Shown piece after piece: positions 43,735 through 54,242 of a DNA stretch of 64,000 bases (position 1 is its first letter; each line of letters starts with the position of its first letter). Source of the stretch: Plasmodiophora brassicae (lineage: Eukaryota > Endomyxa: Phytomyxea > Phytomyxea > Plasmodiophorida); contig CP145417.1 in assembly GCA_036867785.1 (NCBI GenBank), positions 62,001 through 126,000 of the forward strand, given 5' to 3'. The translations under genes were made by a program, and so were the position numbers. Below the pieces are notes generated by a model that was given only the letters and a program-made list of their open reading frames with translations, searched no databases and was not told the origin of the DNA.

Positions 43735-44440
43735 TGACGGCTCTGCGCTTCTCGATACCAACGGCAACATTTCGAAGCTGAAGGCACCTGGGCCGATCTT
43801 ATGAACATCAACCAGCTGCGCGCAGCGGCGATCCACGGCAAGTACGACCATCGCGGCGCCTACAAGGTTTGCCAACAGTGCCTGGCGGAACTGAATGCCG
43901 ATGCATCGAACCAGAACGGCTGTCATGGTAACCTGGCAGTCTGGGTAGACGGCAATACCGAGAAACATGAAAAGGCTCCTCTGATGACCTGGGCATGCCG
44001 GGATTCGATGTCATTCGGCATCTGCTGGTACACTTTGCGGCGAACAAGTTGGAATCGGGAATTATCTCGCGCCCCGAATCGAACCAGTTCTTGCAAGGGA
44101 AAATTCCAACTTGTTCGCCGCAATGTGTGCCAGCAGGTGCCGAATGATTGCCCTTCCAGATCATCACAAGAGCCTTCATGTTTCCCGGTGTTGCCGTCTA
44201 CTGTGATTGCCAGGTTACCGGCATGGTGAAGACCGCCGTTCCGGTTCGATGCATCGGCATTCAGTTCCGCCAGGTATTATTGGCAAACGTCCTTGTACGA
44301 ATCGCGACGTGGATCGCCGTAATAGCTGCACGAAGCTGGTTGATGTTCATAGGATCAGCCCAGGTGCCTTCAGCTTTGGCAACATCGCCGTCCGTATCAA
44401 GGAGCGCAGAGCCGTCAGGGCGATACGGTAGATCGTCACA
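43735..44440. repeat. Second large inverted repeat, arms of about 330 bases
   Basis: 43737..44070 is repeated reverse-complemented at about 44095..44425, roughly 80 percent identical by eye, centre near 44080. Shared blocks include GACGGCTCTGCGCT, GAACATCAACCAGCT, CTGAATGCCGATGCATCGAA and CGGCGAACAAGTTGGAAT. Both arms encode pieces of the same protein: EGTWADLMNINQLRAA on the plus strand, EGTWADPMNINQLRAA on the minus strand. Small indels separate the arms. Confidence 0.8.
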
Positions 44441-44776
44441 CCGCGCTCGTTCGTGCGCCAATCCAAGTACGGCACTGTAATGTGGAATCAGGACCAGGTT
44501 ATGCAGAGTGATGATCGACGAATAGTCCCCGATCAAGGCCAGAAAGTAGTACAGGCAACGAAAGCGCTTCTCGTACGCCATCTTGGTGTTCGACGATACG
44601 AAACGATCAGCAATGCGACTCTGCTCGCTTTCGAGCCGTTGCTTGGGGCGCAATCCAAGCTCCTGTGTGTGTCGCTTCACAAGGGCGCCGACGTCCTGCC
44701 GACGACGACGGTTCAGCTTGTAGAACCGAGCAACATGACGCTGTGCAGGCAGTTCGCCCTGCACGACGTGTCCCAT
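44261..44776 (-). CDS. ORF partly in the inverted repeat, possible DNA-transposon recombinase fragment
   Basis: 171 codons (44776..44261), the right-arm copy plus 340 bases of unique sequence. SSNTKMAYEKRFRCLYYFLA has the look of the SAM-like N-terminal domain of tyrosine recombinases (Crypton-type transposons), followed by DGSALLDTDGDVAKAEGTWA. The left arm carries a version with a CQQC pair, a possible metal site. No catalytic domain (R-HxxR-Y) is present in the window. Gene or mobile-element fragment; function unproven. Confidence 0.35.
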   Translation of the reverse strand: MGHVVQGELPAQRHVARFYKLNRRRRQDVGALVKRHTQELGLRPKQRLESEQSRIADRFVSSNTKMAYEKRFRCLYYFLALIGDYSSIITLHNLVLIPHYSAVLGLAHERARCDDLPYRPDGSALLDTDGDVAKAEGTWADPMNINQLRAAITAIHVAIRTRTFANNTWRN

Positions 44777-44948
44777 CGCGTCGTCAGATGATCGGTCCCG
44801 CCCCTGACGTCTGCACCGTGATGCCTCCCTTGATGCGATTGGTGCACTGAGGTTAAATTCGCAGCATGCTTCACGTGCAAACGCCAGTACCCCTACAGAT
44901 CATCAAATGGGATCAAGACATAGCTTGATCATGTGTCCCCAAGGTCGG

Positions 44949-45504
44949 TTAGGTCACGATAATGCGCACATTTGCGTTCTCAACGCGCGTCCTGCCGTCA
45001 CCCTCGAACACGCTGAACGGACGCCAGTGATCAAGCGCGCACGCCTCGATCGCTGCTTGAAGAACATGGACGTCCTTCTGCATGGACTTAGGTTGCGCTT
45101 TCGCGAACGCGAATGTGTGCGTTGATGTGACCTCCTGTGTAACCGCCTTTGGGCACACGGGATCAGGCAACGTCTGGGCCCCATTTGACGACCTATAGCT
45201 CCAAGCTCACGGAACGCCAGCGACGATACCGACCTTCTCCCACACGGCAGGTTTGACGTTGGTTTCGAGGTTGCCGAGGGCGAGGTTCTTCTCGACCTCC
45301 GCCTTGGTTTGTCCGATCTGCTTCGTCCGAGACACGGTCGTCCGTCCGACAAGAATCCCACCAGGTTCGACAGTACGGCTTCCCCCGACCAGTGTGCTGA
45401 GCTATGCGGTATATCGACATGGAGCAGTGGTTCATTACGAGAATGAAGATCGCGAACAGGGACACAGGGCGCGATGCACGAAGCGGTCCACGTCCGGGGA
45501 TCAT
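44949..45504 (-). CDS. Hypothetical protein, about 142 residues
   Basis: Proposed exons 45504..45464, 45396..45234, 45173..44949. Exons 2 and 3 read clearly as protein: SRTVEPGGILVGRTTVSRTK, AEVEKNLALGNLETNVKPAV, then PVCPKAVTQEV, LDHWRPFSVFEGDGRTRVEN and NVRIIVT. Exon 1 (MIPGRGPLRASRPV) is the least certain. No family recognised. Its ATG overlaps the stop of the upstream membrane-hairpin gene on the same strand (ATGA at 45504..45501), so these may instead be exons of one longer gene. Confidence 0.5.
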
Positions 45505-46333
45505 GAGCTCGTGCTAGATGCTGAAGCGGTCGGCGTAGCACCGTGCGTCCAATAGCGGTATGCGCGTTGAGCAGATTTCGTGATGGCCGCCAGGCACAGC
45601 AGGAACAACAGGAAGCACGTCAGAGAGAAAACGAACGCCATCGCAATGGTCATCAGCACCGCGGTGGCCACCGATAGCCAGAATGCCGCTGTTAGCAACA
45701 CAACAGCAACGATGATGGCCGCCAGCAGCAGGAGCGGCCATGAGAGGCAGAACGCCACCATGACCAGGATGCTCTGCAACGATGCGATACATCAGACGAT
45801 GAGCAGCACACGAGTCAGAACGCGTTGACCAGTTTCGGATTGTCCATGGCTTTCTGGGCGGCGGAACGGGACATTGCTTGCGCTTGGACAAGCAGTGTGT
45901 GCATCAATGTCTTGGCACGGTACGGGTGCACAGCAGCACGTTGACAGGCCACAGAGTCCGTCGCTGAAACGGCATCGGCGGATGTTGACGGTTCGTCTTC
46001 CACGTCGTCGGCCTTGTCAGCACTCCTCGCACCCACGTCGGTAACCGCCGCTGAAGCAGCGGGTTCGCCTTCATCCCCGGCCTTCTCGACGTTACCGGGG
46101 TCCTTGTCGTCCGGTTTGGGTTCGATCAGGCCGCCACTGCCCTCCTCGGCGTCCGATCGCGCCAGGCCTTCGCCCGGCACCCCGGCGACCTTGTCATCCG
46201 TCCCCGCCGGTGTCCTCACGACGTCGCCCCCGTCCGCGCCAAACTTGCCGTCAGGTACCGACGCTGCAGAGCTGCTGTCCATCGACGCGGCAGTGCTGTC
46301 CACCAGCGCCGTCGTCGTCGTCGTCGTCGTCAT
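45501..46333 (-). CDS. Protein with acidic N-terminus and C-terminal hydrophobic hairpin (promethin/oleosin-like topology)
   Basis: Two exons 46333..45830 and 45773..45501; 258 residues. The first 130 residues are low-complexity, rich in Asp, Glu, Ala, Ser and Thr, and start MTTTTTTTALVDSTAAS. A basic amphipathic helix (KTLMHTLLVQAQAMSRSAAQ) precedes about 70 nearly uninterrupted hydrophobic residues (LLLLAAIIVAVVLLTAAFWL and AMAFVFSLTCFLLFLLCLAA) and a short polar tail. This resembles LDAF1/promethin and oleosin hairpins that coat lipid droplets. That is topology only; no family motif such as the oleosin proline knot is seen. Confidence 0.55.
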
Positions 46334-46610
46334 CGTGCTGCAACGTCGGACTGCAGCTGCTTCGGGCCCAGCACGAACCCGCAGCACCTTCGCGAATAAT
46401 TTAGTGCGGCGGCCCCACGCAACGGCACCATCGGGCGGGCCCCGCTCGGGCGACCCAACGGCCGCGGGCCCACGGGGCCACGCCAAAAATGGCGCACTTG
46501 CCCGGGCGTCACACGTCGTTCGTCGTCAGCGTTCACCCTCCGGAAATACAATAATGATTGCCCGATAGGGCGACGCCCACCAGCGCCTGCTGTGACAGTC
46601 GTAGCGTCTA

Positions 46611-46975
46611 TTATCCCCATGCATCGGCGCGGCAGTAGTGGACGGGAAGTTCGTTGTTGACGGCGAAGCAGTCGAACAGGTCGCCGACGACGGCATCGGG
46701 TGTCGGGCAGAACGCCGCGGAGCAGTACACGAAGAGGTTGTCCTTCGGTTCCAGGTGCAGCAGCGACCGCAGCAACCGCTGGACGACGCTGAACGGCGCC
46801 GACCGGTCGACCTGGTACTTGGCCTTCCTCAGGATGTCGGCGTTGGGCCCAGCGCGCAAATGTATGACCACTATGGCAGAGGCGTTCGTCAGCGGGTGGC
46901 ACACCGCGCCCCTATGCGGACCATGCTGTTCCTGGCCGTACCTTTGCCAGGTGCACTGCCGCTGCTGCTCTCCAT
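46611..46975 (-). CDS. ATG12: Ubiquitin-like autophagy protein ATG12
   Basis: Two exons 46975..46942 (MESSSGSAPGK) and 46870..46611; 97 residues. VVIHLRAGPNADILRKAKYQ, FSVVQRLLRSLLHL, LFVYCSAAFCPTPDAVVGDL and the terminus FDCFAVNNELPVHYCRADAW then G are collinear with ATG12 (human end: HYCKSQAWG). The exposed C-terminal Gly is what ATG7 and ATG10 activate for conjugation to ATG5, giving the E3 for ATG8 lipidation. The long N-terminal extension of many ATG12s is absent. The intron has GCTGACG before GCCATAG. Confidence 0.93.
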
Positions 46976-47267
46976 TACAATGTGGCGACTGACGCAGTCC
47001 GCGGCTGCCCCAGTCGCGCACACATTCGTTCGGCCACTGCACTCGAAGGCACCGACGTCTTATCGCCCGTCGGGACGTAACGGGACAGCGTTGCAGACGA
47101 GCACGTTCGTGGCCATTGCCAAACGCACACACACGTCCGAGAGTTGGGCCACGGTCGTGATCTGGGGAATTGCGTCCGGGGGCAGGGCAGGCAACCACGC
47201 CAACCCCCCTTGCCTGGCAACCCGCAACAACAACCAGCCGGACGTCCTATTTGGGCGTCAGCAGTCG

Positions 47268-49073
47268 ATGCTGGTACGCCAGGTCGTCGACGCTCTTGGA
47301 CAGCGCTGGGCGATATGCGGTCACGTTTGTGCTGGGTGGCAATGCCGGTCTGTGTCGGGGAGGCCCCAGGTCACGCTTCGTGACTGCGACCGCGTCCTGG
47401 CGCAGGTCCTGGCCCGCCCGGGTCCCATCGACTACCGGCTGCGGGTCGACCTGGACGAGGTCGACCGGAACCTGTCGCTGTTGCTTCTGCACCCGGACCA
47501 TGGCTCCAACTTCCGGTTCCTGCCCCACATCGCATCGAAACTGGCTCGCGTGCCACGCGACCTGCTCCGTACTGAGGGCCACAGCGTCGCCTCCGCCCTG
47601 GCCGCCGACTGAATTCTCGCGTCAGGGGCCGATCGCGTCCAGGAATTGCAACGCGTGATCGGGCGCGTGTTCGGCACCATGCTGGACAGCTACCGGGGGC
47701 GCGACACCATCACGCTGGCGCACGCGTTCGCCAAGGCGGGAACGCGCGACGCCGACCTGTTCGACGCGATCGCCGCGCGCCTCCTGTCGGGCCAGGACCG
47801 ATCCGATGGCCTGATGCCGCTCTCGGTCAAGGGCGACGCGATCGACCTGCGCCCCAGCATGGGCCTGCTCGACGCGCGCCTGCTCTCCAACTGCGCCTGG
47901 GCCTTCGCCAAGGTCAACGTCGGCCACGTCGCCCTGTTCACCGAGATCGCCCGGCGCGCCGCCGTCCTCATGCCCACGTTTGCCGCGCAACACGTCGCCA
48001 ACACGGTCTGGGCGTTCGCCCGCGTCCACGTCGACAGCGCGGGCCTGTTCGAGGCGGCCGCCCTGCACGCCGTCACCACGATCGACGCGTTCCAGGCGCA
48101 GGAGGTCGCCAACTCGGCCTGGGCGTTCGCCGTCCTGTCCAACCCGCACCCGCACCTGTTCAGCGCCATCGCCGGGCGCGCTCAGGTCGTCATGCCCACG
48201 CTCCTGCCGAAGCACGTCGCGATCCTGGCCTGGGCGTTCGCCACGGTCCGACTGTCGGACGACGCCCTGTTCCAGGCGCTGGCCGACCGCGCTGCGTCCC
48301 TGATCGACGCGTTCGTCGCCGTCGACCTGTCGATGGTGGCCTGGGCGTTCGCACGCGCCGCCATCAACGACCAGGACCTGTTCGCGGGGATCGGGCGCGC
48401 CGCCATCGCCCAGATCGAGTCGTTCGGCGAACAGGAACTGTCGAACCTGGCCTGGGCGTTCGCCACGCTGGCGAACGTCGACGACGACCTGTTCCGGGCG
48501 ATCGCGCAGGCGTCGCTCGACAAGATGGACGCGTTCCGGGCGCAGGGCCTGGCCAACCTGGCCTGGTCGTACGCCACGCTGGCGATCCCGAACGACGCCC
48601 TGCTGCGGGCGATCGCCCGGCGCGCCATGGCCGTCATCGACACGTTCAACCCGCAGAACGTCGCCAACCTGGCCTGGGCGTTCGCCAGGCTCAACGTGCA
48701 CGTCGACGGCCTGTTCGACGCGATCGCGCGGCGCTCGCTGGCGGTGGTGGGCGCGTTCTCGGCGACGGAACTGACGATGCTGGCGAGCGCGTTCTCGGCC
48801 ATGTCGCCCGGGATGCACGACGACCTGTACATGGTTATCAAGCACCGGGCGGTGGCCGTCCTCGAGACGTTCGACGATCACCAGCGCACGCTGCTGAGCA
48901 ACGCCCTCATGCGCCTGACCGTTCGCCACGATTCGCCGTTCCAGCGCATGCCCGTCCTCGGGTCCCGGCAGGAACTCGCCGACCAGCAACGGGCGAACGC
49001 CCGACGCGACCTACGAATACGCCAGGCCGTCGCCGCACGATACGAGGCGCGCCGGGCGACGCAAGACGCCTAG
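47268..49073 (+). CDS. NTAWAFA-repeat (RAP/OPR-like) protein lacking a RAP domain
   Basis: Exons 47268..47585 and 47643..49073; 582 residues if ATG 47268 is used, though the true 5' end may be upstream. Diverged repeats of about 37 residues (SNCAWAFAKVNVGHVALFTE, NTVWAFARVHVDS, NLAWAFATLANVDDDLF and so on, about ten units) fill 47880..48840. The N-terminal segment VDRNLSLLLLHPDHGSNFRF, then LPHIASKLARV, matches the N-terminus of the 30-kb paralogue, so the two are homologous genes. It ends in an Arg-rich tail without the RAP core. Probably an organellar RNA-binding protein. Confidence 0.75.
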
Positions 49074-49147
49074 CAGCAGTACATCGATGACGACTCTCTG
49101 CATGTGTACACCTAGTGGGATCAATTCACGACGACGACGACGATGCG

Positions 49148-51064
49148 TTACGGGTCCTGGATCGACGCGCTGAGCGCCTCCTCCTGGCGCAGGTCGCGCT
49201 GGAACTCGGCGAGTTGCGCCCTGAGCGCGGCGACGGCGTCGTGCTTCCGCTGCAGGAGCGCGTCCAGCACGGCGACGTACTCGTCGACGTTGCAGTCGAG
49301 CGCGTTGAACCGGGCGATCAGGGCGACCTCGTCGTGGACCACGCTGAGCGTCGCCTCGACCTGGCGGCGGTGCCCCATGATGACGTCGTCCTCGCGCTCG
49401 AGGATCCCCGACACCAGCGAGTCGTGCGCCTCCCGTAGTTGCCTCTGCAGGCGGTCCTCGTCGTCGAACAGGTCGATCGGGGCGGGCGCTGCCGCCCGGG
49501 GCGCCCTGGGCGCGGGAGCGGCGGCGACGGCGACCTGCTGCGGGGCCAGGACGACCGCCGGCGTGCTGACCCGATGCGGCATGTAGGCGTCACGTGCGGG
49601 GGCGGCGCGCGCGCCCGGCTTCTTCAGCTCCTTGACGCGGTCGGCGTACCGGAGCGTGTTGAGCGTGTGCTCGCACGAGCCCGAGTTCGGCGAGATGTTG
49701 GCGACCATGATCGTGCGGCAGTTGCCGACGAACGAGTCCTTCAGGACCTGGGTCAGCTTCGACCCGCGGAACGGCGTGTGCTTGTGGTTCTGGTCCTGCG
49801 CCCGGATGCACTCCTTCAGCGCCAGCAGCGACTTGTTGATCTCGGCGCCCTCGATCCGCGTCCGCCGGTCCTGGTTGACCGTGTCGACGCCGCGCTCGCT
49901 GCCGGCCAGGTCGATGAACGACAGGCGGCCGAACAGGCGCCCGTTCGTCGTGCGCGTCTTGGTCGTGCACAACGAGATCTGCAGGATGGCGTGCGACCGC
50001 GACGAGTCGATGTTGGCGCCCGTGCTGCCCGTCGACCGCAGCGCCGTCCCGCTCTCGATGATCTGCAGCAGCGACGTCACCGACGAGCACTGGCGCTCCT
50101 GCAGGCCGACGATGCAGACGTTCTGCCGGCGATCCTCCCTGGCCACCAGCTGCCGCCTGCCGTTCAGCAGGTCGAACAGCTTGCCGCCGTAGATCTCGAA
50201 GAAGGACACGAAGACGCCCAGGTCGGCCCTGGGCTGCTGGGCGAGCATCGCGAAGATGTCCTCGGCGGCCAGCGCGTACAGGCCGCGCTCGGGCGCCGGG
50301 CCGCCGTCGCCGGCGACGGCGGCCTGCCGATCCGGGCCCATCATCGTGTGCGTCTTGCCGCTGCCCGTCTGCCCGTACGCGAAGCAGGTCGCCTTGGCGC
50401 CCTCGAAGACGGCGGCGACGAGCGGCTGGGCGGTGGCCGCGTACAGCTCCGCGTTGGTGACGTCGTCGCCGAACACGTCGTCGAACAGGAACTCGTGGCG
50501 CTCGATGTACTTCGTCAGGTCGACCTTGACCTTGGGCTCGTGGACCATGACGAGGCTGGCGGAGCGGTCGGCGACGACGACGTCCGTCTCGTCGCGGGCC
50601 GCCTCGCGCTTGTTCAGCGGGCGCTTCCGGACGACGACCCGGATGCGGGCCTTGGATCGGGTCGCGGCCGACGACGCCGGACGTGGGAGCGGCGGGCGCG
50701 ACAATGGCGACAGCTCGTTCTCGGAACCTTCGACGTCGTCAGCGTCGTCGTCGACGGCGCCGGTGTCGTCGTCGCCGTCGATAATGGAGTGGACCTCGAA
50801 GCCATCCGGGGCGCTGCGCGGGGAGACGGACGTGGCCTTGGGCGGCGGCGTCGGCGCCATGCGCGATGCGATCAGGTCGCGTTTGACGTTCTGGATCAGC
50901 TTGAACAGCCTCTGGCGATGCGTCGGGTTCTGGACGCCGAGCGCCGCGAAATCATGGATGGCCAGCTGCGCGAAATTCACCTCGGTGACGCCGCGGTCGA
51001 CCAGCTGGCCGTGGTACTCGGCCAGGCCGACCGATTCCAGCCAGCCGAACAGCTTGGCGGCCAT
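49148..51064 (-). CDS. Kinesin-13 microtubule depolymerase
   Basis: Intronless, 638 residues. N-terminal SAM-like segment ([18 protein letters not shown] to [10 protein letters not shown]), acidic linker, then the motor: [14 protein letters not shown], the kinesin-13 KVD signature in [30 protein letters not shown], switch [11 protein letters not shown], switch [14 protein letters not shown], and [16 protein letters not shown]. The neck KELKKPG lies after the motor, followed by a coiled coil to the end. Kinesin-13s depolymerise microtubule ends at spindles and set flagellar length. The start ATG 51064 begins [11 protein letters not shown]. About 120 bases upstream lies a CAG/CTG tract. Confidence 0.94.
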   Translation of the reverse strand: MAAKLFGWLESVGLAEYHGQLVDRGVTEVNFAQLAIHDFAALGVQNPTHRQRLFKLIQNVKRDLIASRMAPTPPPKATSVSPRSAPDGFEVHSIIDGDDDTGAVDDDADDVEGSENELSPLSRPPLPRPASSAATRSKARIRVVVRKRPLNKREAARDETDVVVADRSASLVMVHEPKVKVDLTKYIERHEFLFDDVFGDDVTNAELYAATAQPLVAAVFEGAKATCFAYGQTGSGKTHTMMGPDRQAAVAGDGGPAPERGLYALAAEDIFAMLAQQPRADLGVFVSFFEIYGGKLFDLLNGRRQLVAREDRRQNVCIVGLQERQCSSVTSLLQIIESGTALRSTGSTGANIDSSRSHAILQISLCTTKTRTTNGRLFGRLSFIDLAGSERGVDTVNQDRRTRIEGAEINKSLLALKECIRAQDQNHKHTPFRGSKLTQVLKDSFVGNCRTIMVANISPNSGSCEHTLNTLRYADRVKELKKPGARAAPARDAYMPHRVSTPAVVLAPQQVAVAAAPAPRAPRAAAPAPIDLFDDEDRLQRQLREAHDSLVSGILEREDDVIMGHRRQVEATLSVVHDEVALIARFNALDCNVDEYVAVLDALLQRKHDAVAALRAQLAEFQRDLRQEEALSASIQDP

Positions 51065-51177
51065 CCCCCACTGCGACGTTGCCGTCGTCCCGCAGCGAGC
51101 CGCCGACGTTGCCGGGTGGTGGTGGAGGGGTGGTCACGATCCGCAGCAGATGCCGATGTTAAACCCGCGGCGGCGGC

Positions 51178-51182
<5 letters not shown>

Positions 51183-51220
<38 letters not shown>
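51183..51220. repeat. (CAG)n microsatellite, about 12-13 units
   Basis: Uninterrupted CAG repeats on the plus strand (CTG on the strand of the kinesin-13 gene) in its presumed 5' leader, followed by a C run. Confidence 0.95.
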
Positions 51221-51954
51221 CCCCCCAGTTGCAACTGTCGCCCCGCCGATTGTGCCTCAGGTGCGCCGGGGCCCGGCGCCCCAAAAAAATCGGCCAGGAA
51301 GACCACACACCCACACAGACGACCCTGCGCGCATCATGCCGGACCTTCGTGTTTTGGGGCGCGCCGCACCGCTGTCCAGGGCGGACGCGGACACTGCAAC
51401 GCTCCCGATGACCAGTCCCGTTTATTAATAACAAGGCGCCGTCTATCAATCGGCGCGACCCGATCTGCATCGGCACGGCGCTCATGGCCTCTTTATCACG
51501 GTTCACGTACTCATGTTTCGCGCTGGCCTACAGTGGACGCGCTATGCACAGCGCGTTCCGGGTGGCCATGTTCAAGCCACGATCGGTCCGATTGCGACCG
51601 GTGCGGCGAAACGACCTCCAGCGCGTCGCCGCCTGTAGAGCAAGACGAATGCGCCATCGGGATCGCAGCACGCGACTCCTGCTGGCGATCACGTCGTGTC
51701 GAACAAGGCCGCCGCCGCGCCGTCCCGAACCCCGAAGTGGTACGCTGTGCCACTGGCTGCAACGTCCGGTTGGTGAACCACTCACGAGGGTCACAATACG
51801 CAGCCGCATACGTATGGCTGTTCGCGTTGCGCCAGCGTCGGCGCATTACAATGGGGGCGCATCTAATCAGTAAAATGATGAGAGCGAACTCTCGAAGCAT
51901 CGCTATAGATGGGCCATAGTCGCTGCAGTGTCGCGCCGATTATCCTTTATCGGA
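51221..51954. other. Intergenic, no gene seen
   Basis: About 730 bases upstream of kinesin-13 and of the decayed copy that follows. Open frames here are short, overlap one another and lack motifs. Confidence 0.35.
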
Positions 51955-52359
51955 CGAGGCCAATGCGTTTCGACGTGACGCACCAGATGGCAACCAGTCT
52001 GGTGGTTGTCATTGCCGCCTCGGCAAGCTAGGGAATGCGATCACGATTGGACGCAACTTGGGCGTTCCCAGGTGCCAGACGCGGGTACGGATTACCAGGT
52101 CAAACCACTTGTGCCTAATTGTTCTATATGCAATGCTGCCCGTCGAGGAATTCTCGATTCAAATAACGACACGGCCGAAATGGGATTGCGGGCTGGGAGA
52201 CGCCCTGCCCACCAGGCATACGTTGGCGGCAGTCTCTGGACTCGGCTCGGGTTGGACACGTCATTGTTGTCTGAAAATAGGTTTCTGTTCCGCTTGTCGA
52301 AACCACCGATCGCGGCACCTTGTACGTGCAGCCGCCCCTGTGCCGTGGGCGTCACATAG
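51955..52359 (+). pseudogene. Decayed partial copy of the downstream membrane-protein gene
   Basis: 51966..52130 follows 52938..53125 of the next gene in order: TTTCGACGTG, AGATG-CAACTA/TGG, TGGCAAG-like, GCGATCA-GATTGG, GGGCGTTCC and ATTACCAGGTCA are shared. Frames are disrupted and both ends fade. Same strand, immediately upstream of its parent. Confidence 0.6.
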
Positions 52360-53523
52360 ATGACTCGTGGCACCTTGCGCCAACGCTGTTACGGTCAGCG
52401 TCACGCAGCGCTCACGCTCAGCGTGGTCGTTGCGTTCGCCGCCCTCATCGCCATCGTCATTGCTGTTGGGGTTCGCTGGCGTTTCATCGATGAAGGCGTT
52501 GTCGTGTTCTCCTCCGTCGGCAATGTATACATGGCGAAGCAGTTCGATAGCAAGGGACGCTTACTGATGACATGTACTGCCGGCCAATGCACAAAAGGGG
52601 CAAGCTCCGGTGATGTTGTCGGTCGAGCTACGCGCGGGGCATCATTGGGCCAGAGTGCCGAGTACACGCGTGCCTCTGACAAGGTCGCCTGGGTCGCTCA
52701 CGCCAGCCGAGACGACCGTAAACTGTTCTTCATTCCATGCCCGACCCCGGATGGCGGATATCCTGAGCGGATATCTTTCGAGGTGAACACGGCCCAGGGG
52801 ACGGCCGCCTTTCCACCGATAACCCCAGGCATCACAATGAAGCGCGGCGCTGATGAACCTGGGACATGGCGCGTTAAATATGACGCTAAGGAGATGCCGT
52901 TGGGTATGTCGGTCGACGCGGTTCTCAGCTTTGTGGTCCGTTTCGACGTGTCATACAAGATGTCAACTATGTGGTGGTCGGCATCTCCACCTTGGCAAGG
53001 GGATGCGATCAGAATCGGTCGGAACTGGGCGTTCCAAGAGGTCGTTCGCGATCAGGCGACTGGAAAGACGATGGGACGCATTACCAGGTCATACCGCTGG
53101 GGTCCAATTCCGTCATTGTTGGAGATGCGCAAGATCAGGATCGATTCCGTTGAGGACGGTCGTCGAATTGCTCACCTGCAACACACGTTCTCGCTCACCC
53201 GTGTGTACCAACACGATAAGGAGTTGGAACGGTGCGATGACAGGCGTTACTTTGACAAGTCTCAAACGATCTTGGTCAGCATCTGCCATAAGGCGTCCAC
53301 CCCTGTCGACCCAGCTAACACTACTGTGATCGTATTTCATGGCCTCAAGACGCGAGGCACCGATGGCGGATATGCTGCTGATATCGTGAACGACAGCGGC
53401 GACGTCATTGCGCATTTCTCCCGCACCGAGGGAACAATCGTTATACATGGGAGGGGCGTCACGCTGCCGCTCCTGGCCACTCTCATCAAGCTTGCCACCT
53501 CAGAGCGGCTCCAATTCGCGTAA
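52360..53523 (+). CDS. Type II (signal-anchor) membrane protein, unknown
   Basis: Intronless, 387 residues. After a short basic N-terminus (MTRGTLRQRCYGQRHA) comes one membrane segment (LTLSVVVAFAALIAIVIAVG), then a long lumenal or extracellular domain rich in beta-like stretches (GNVYMAKQFDSKGRLLMTC, WVAHASRDDRKLFFIPCP, GTWRVKYDAKEMPLG, RNWAFQEVVRD). Six or so Cys are scattered through it. No family recognised. The 5' flank holds a decayed partial copy, and the composition is less GC-rich than neighbours such as FIP1. Confidence 0.6.
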   Translation: MTRGTLRQRCYGQRHAALTLSVVVAFAALIAIVIAVGVRWRFIDEGVVVFSSVGNVYMAKQFDSKGRLLMTCTAGQCTKGASSGDVVGRATRGASLGQSAEYTRASDKVAWVAHASRDDRKLFFIPCPTPDGGYPERISFEVNTAQGTAAFPPITPGITMKRGADEPGTWRVKYDAKEMPLGMSVDAVLSFVVRFDVSYKMSTMWWSASPPWQGDAIRIGRNWAFQEVVRDQATGKTMGRITRSYRWGPIPSLLEMRKIRIDSVEDGRRIAHLQHTFSLTRVYQHDKELERCDDRRYFDKSQTILVSICHKASTPVDPANTTVIVFHGLKTRGTDGGYAADIVNDSGDVIAHFSRTEGTIVIHGRGVTLPLLATLIKLATSERLQFA

Positions 53524-54242
53524 ATACATGAACGCGTTGTTCTCATCCGCTATCTTTCGCTTAATGCGACACAGTAATTATTCAGTTTGTGGTTCTCTGC
53601 GCGCCTGTGCGACGTCTATACTGGTGTAACTTGTCGTTCGGTCATCTCACGAGAGAGTCTTTGGGACACGCGTCGATTCCGATACGGTTTCGGCGTCCTG
53701 ACGTAAACATGCAAAGCCGTTTACAGAGGCGAATTTTACCAGGCGTTCAATCCTGCTCGCCCAGACTTCGCGGTTTAGAGGGCGTTTTCTCCGCTGAGGG
53801 GAGCTTCGACCGGAAGACCTTTTCTGAATGCTGCCGCAAGCTTGCTTTGAGCAACAGTGATGTTCGAACGTCCTGGCCGTTTTTTCAGTAATATGGATAG
53901 TGGATGGGGCGAGGATTCATTGCCAGCGTCACGAGCGCGCAACTCAGTGCGGAACAGTGCGGCGGCGACGGACAAAGCTGCCTCGGCGCGTGAAGCCGCA
54001 GGCGACCGTCTGCCATGGTCGGCGATTGCCTGCGCGTCCAGATGCGACCTCGCTGCTGATATATGTATATGCTGCTGGATAGGACAAGAACGACGATGCT
54101 GCTAGGACGGTGGAGGACGAGGTCGTCGACGACGCCGTCCCCGATACCGACAAGTTCTATGCCGGTACGTGCCGCCCGTCGGGCAATGCCCTGTTCGCGC
54201 ACCTGAAGCGCGGTCTCAGACGCGTCGTCTGCCCCGACCGAT
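53524..54242. other. Mostly unassigned; one possible minus exon
   Basis: A minus frame 53975..53775 (extendable upstream to about 54020) reads RAEAALSVAAALFRTELRAR and SILLKKRPGRSNITVAQSKL before its stop and may be the last exon of a small gene. A plus frame overlaps it. No family, so left unassigned. The FIP1 promoter must lie at the right end. Confidence 0.3.

Noticed and set aside
47622-48989. 455-codon minus ORF opposite the NTAWAFA-repeat gene, rich in repeated VGQD-like units
   Set aside because: Its repeats mirror the sense-strand repeats; explained entirely by the RAP-like gene.
49439-51919. 826-codon plus-strand ORF opposite kinesin-13
   Set aside because: Antisense shadow kept open by high GC; no recognisable protein and it runs through the CAG tract.
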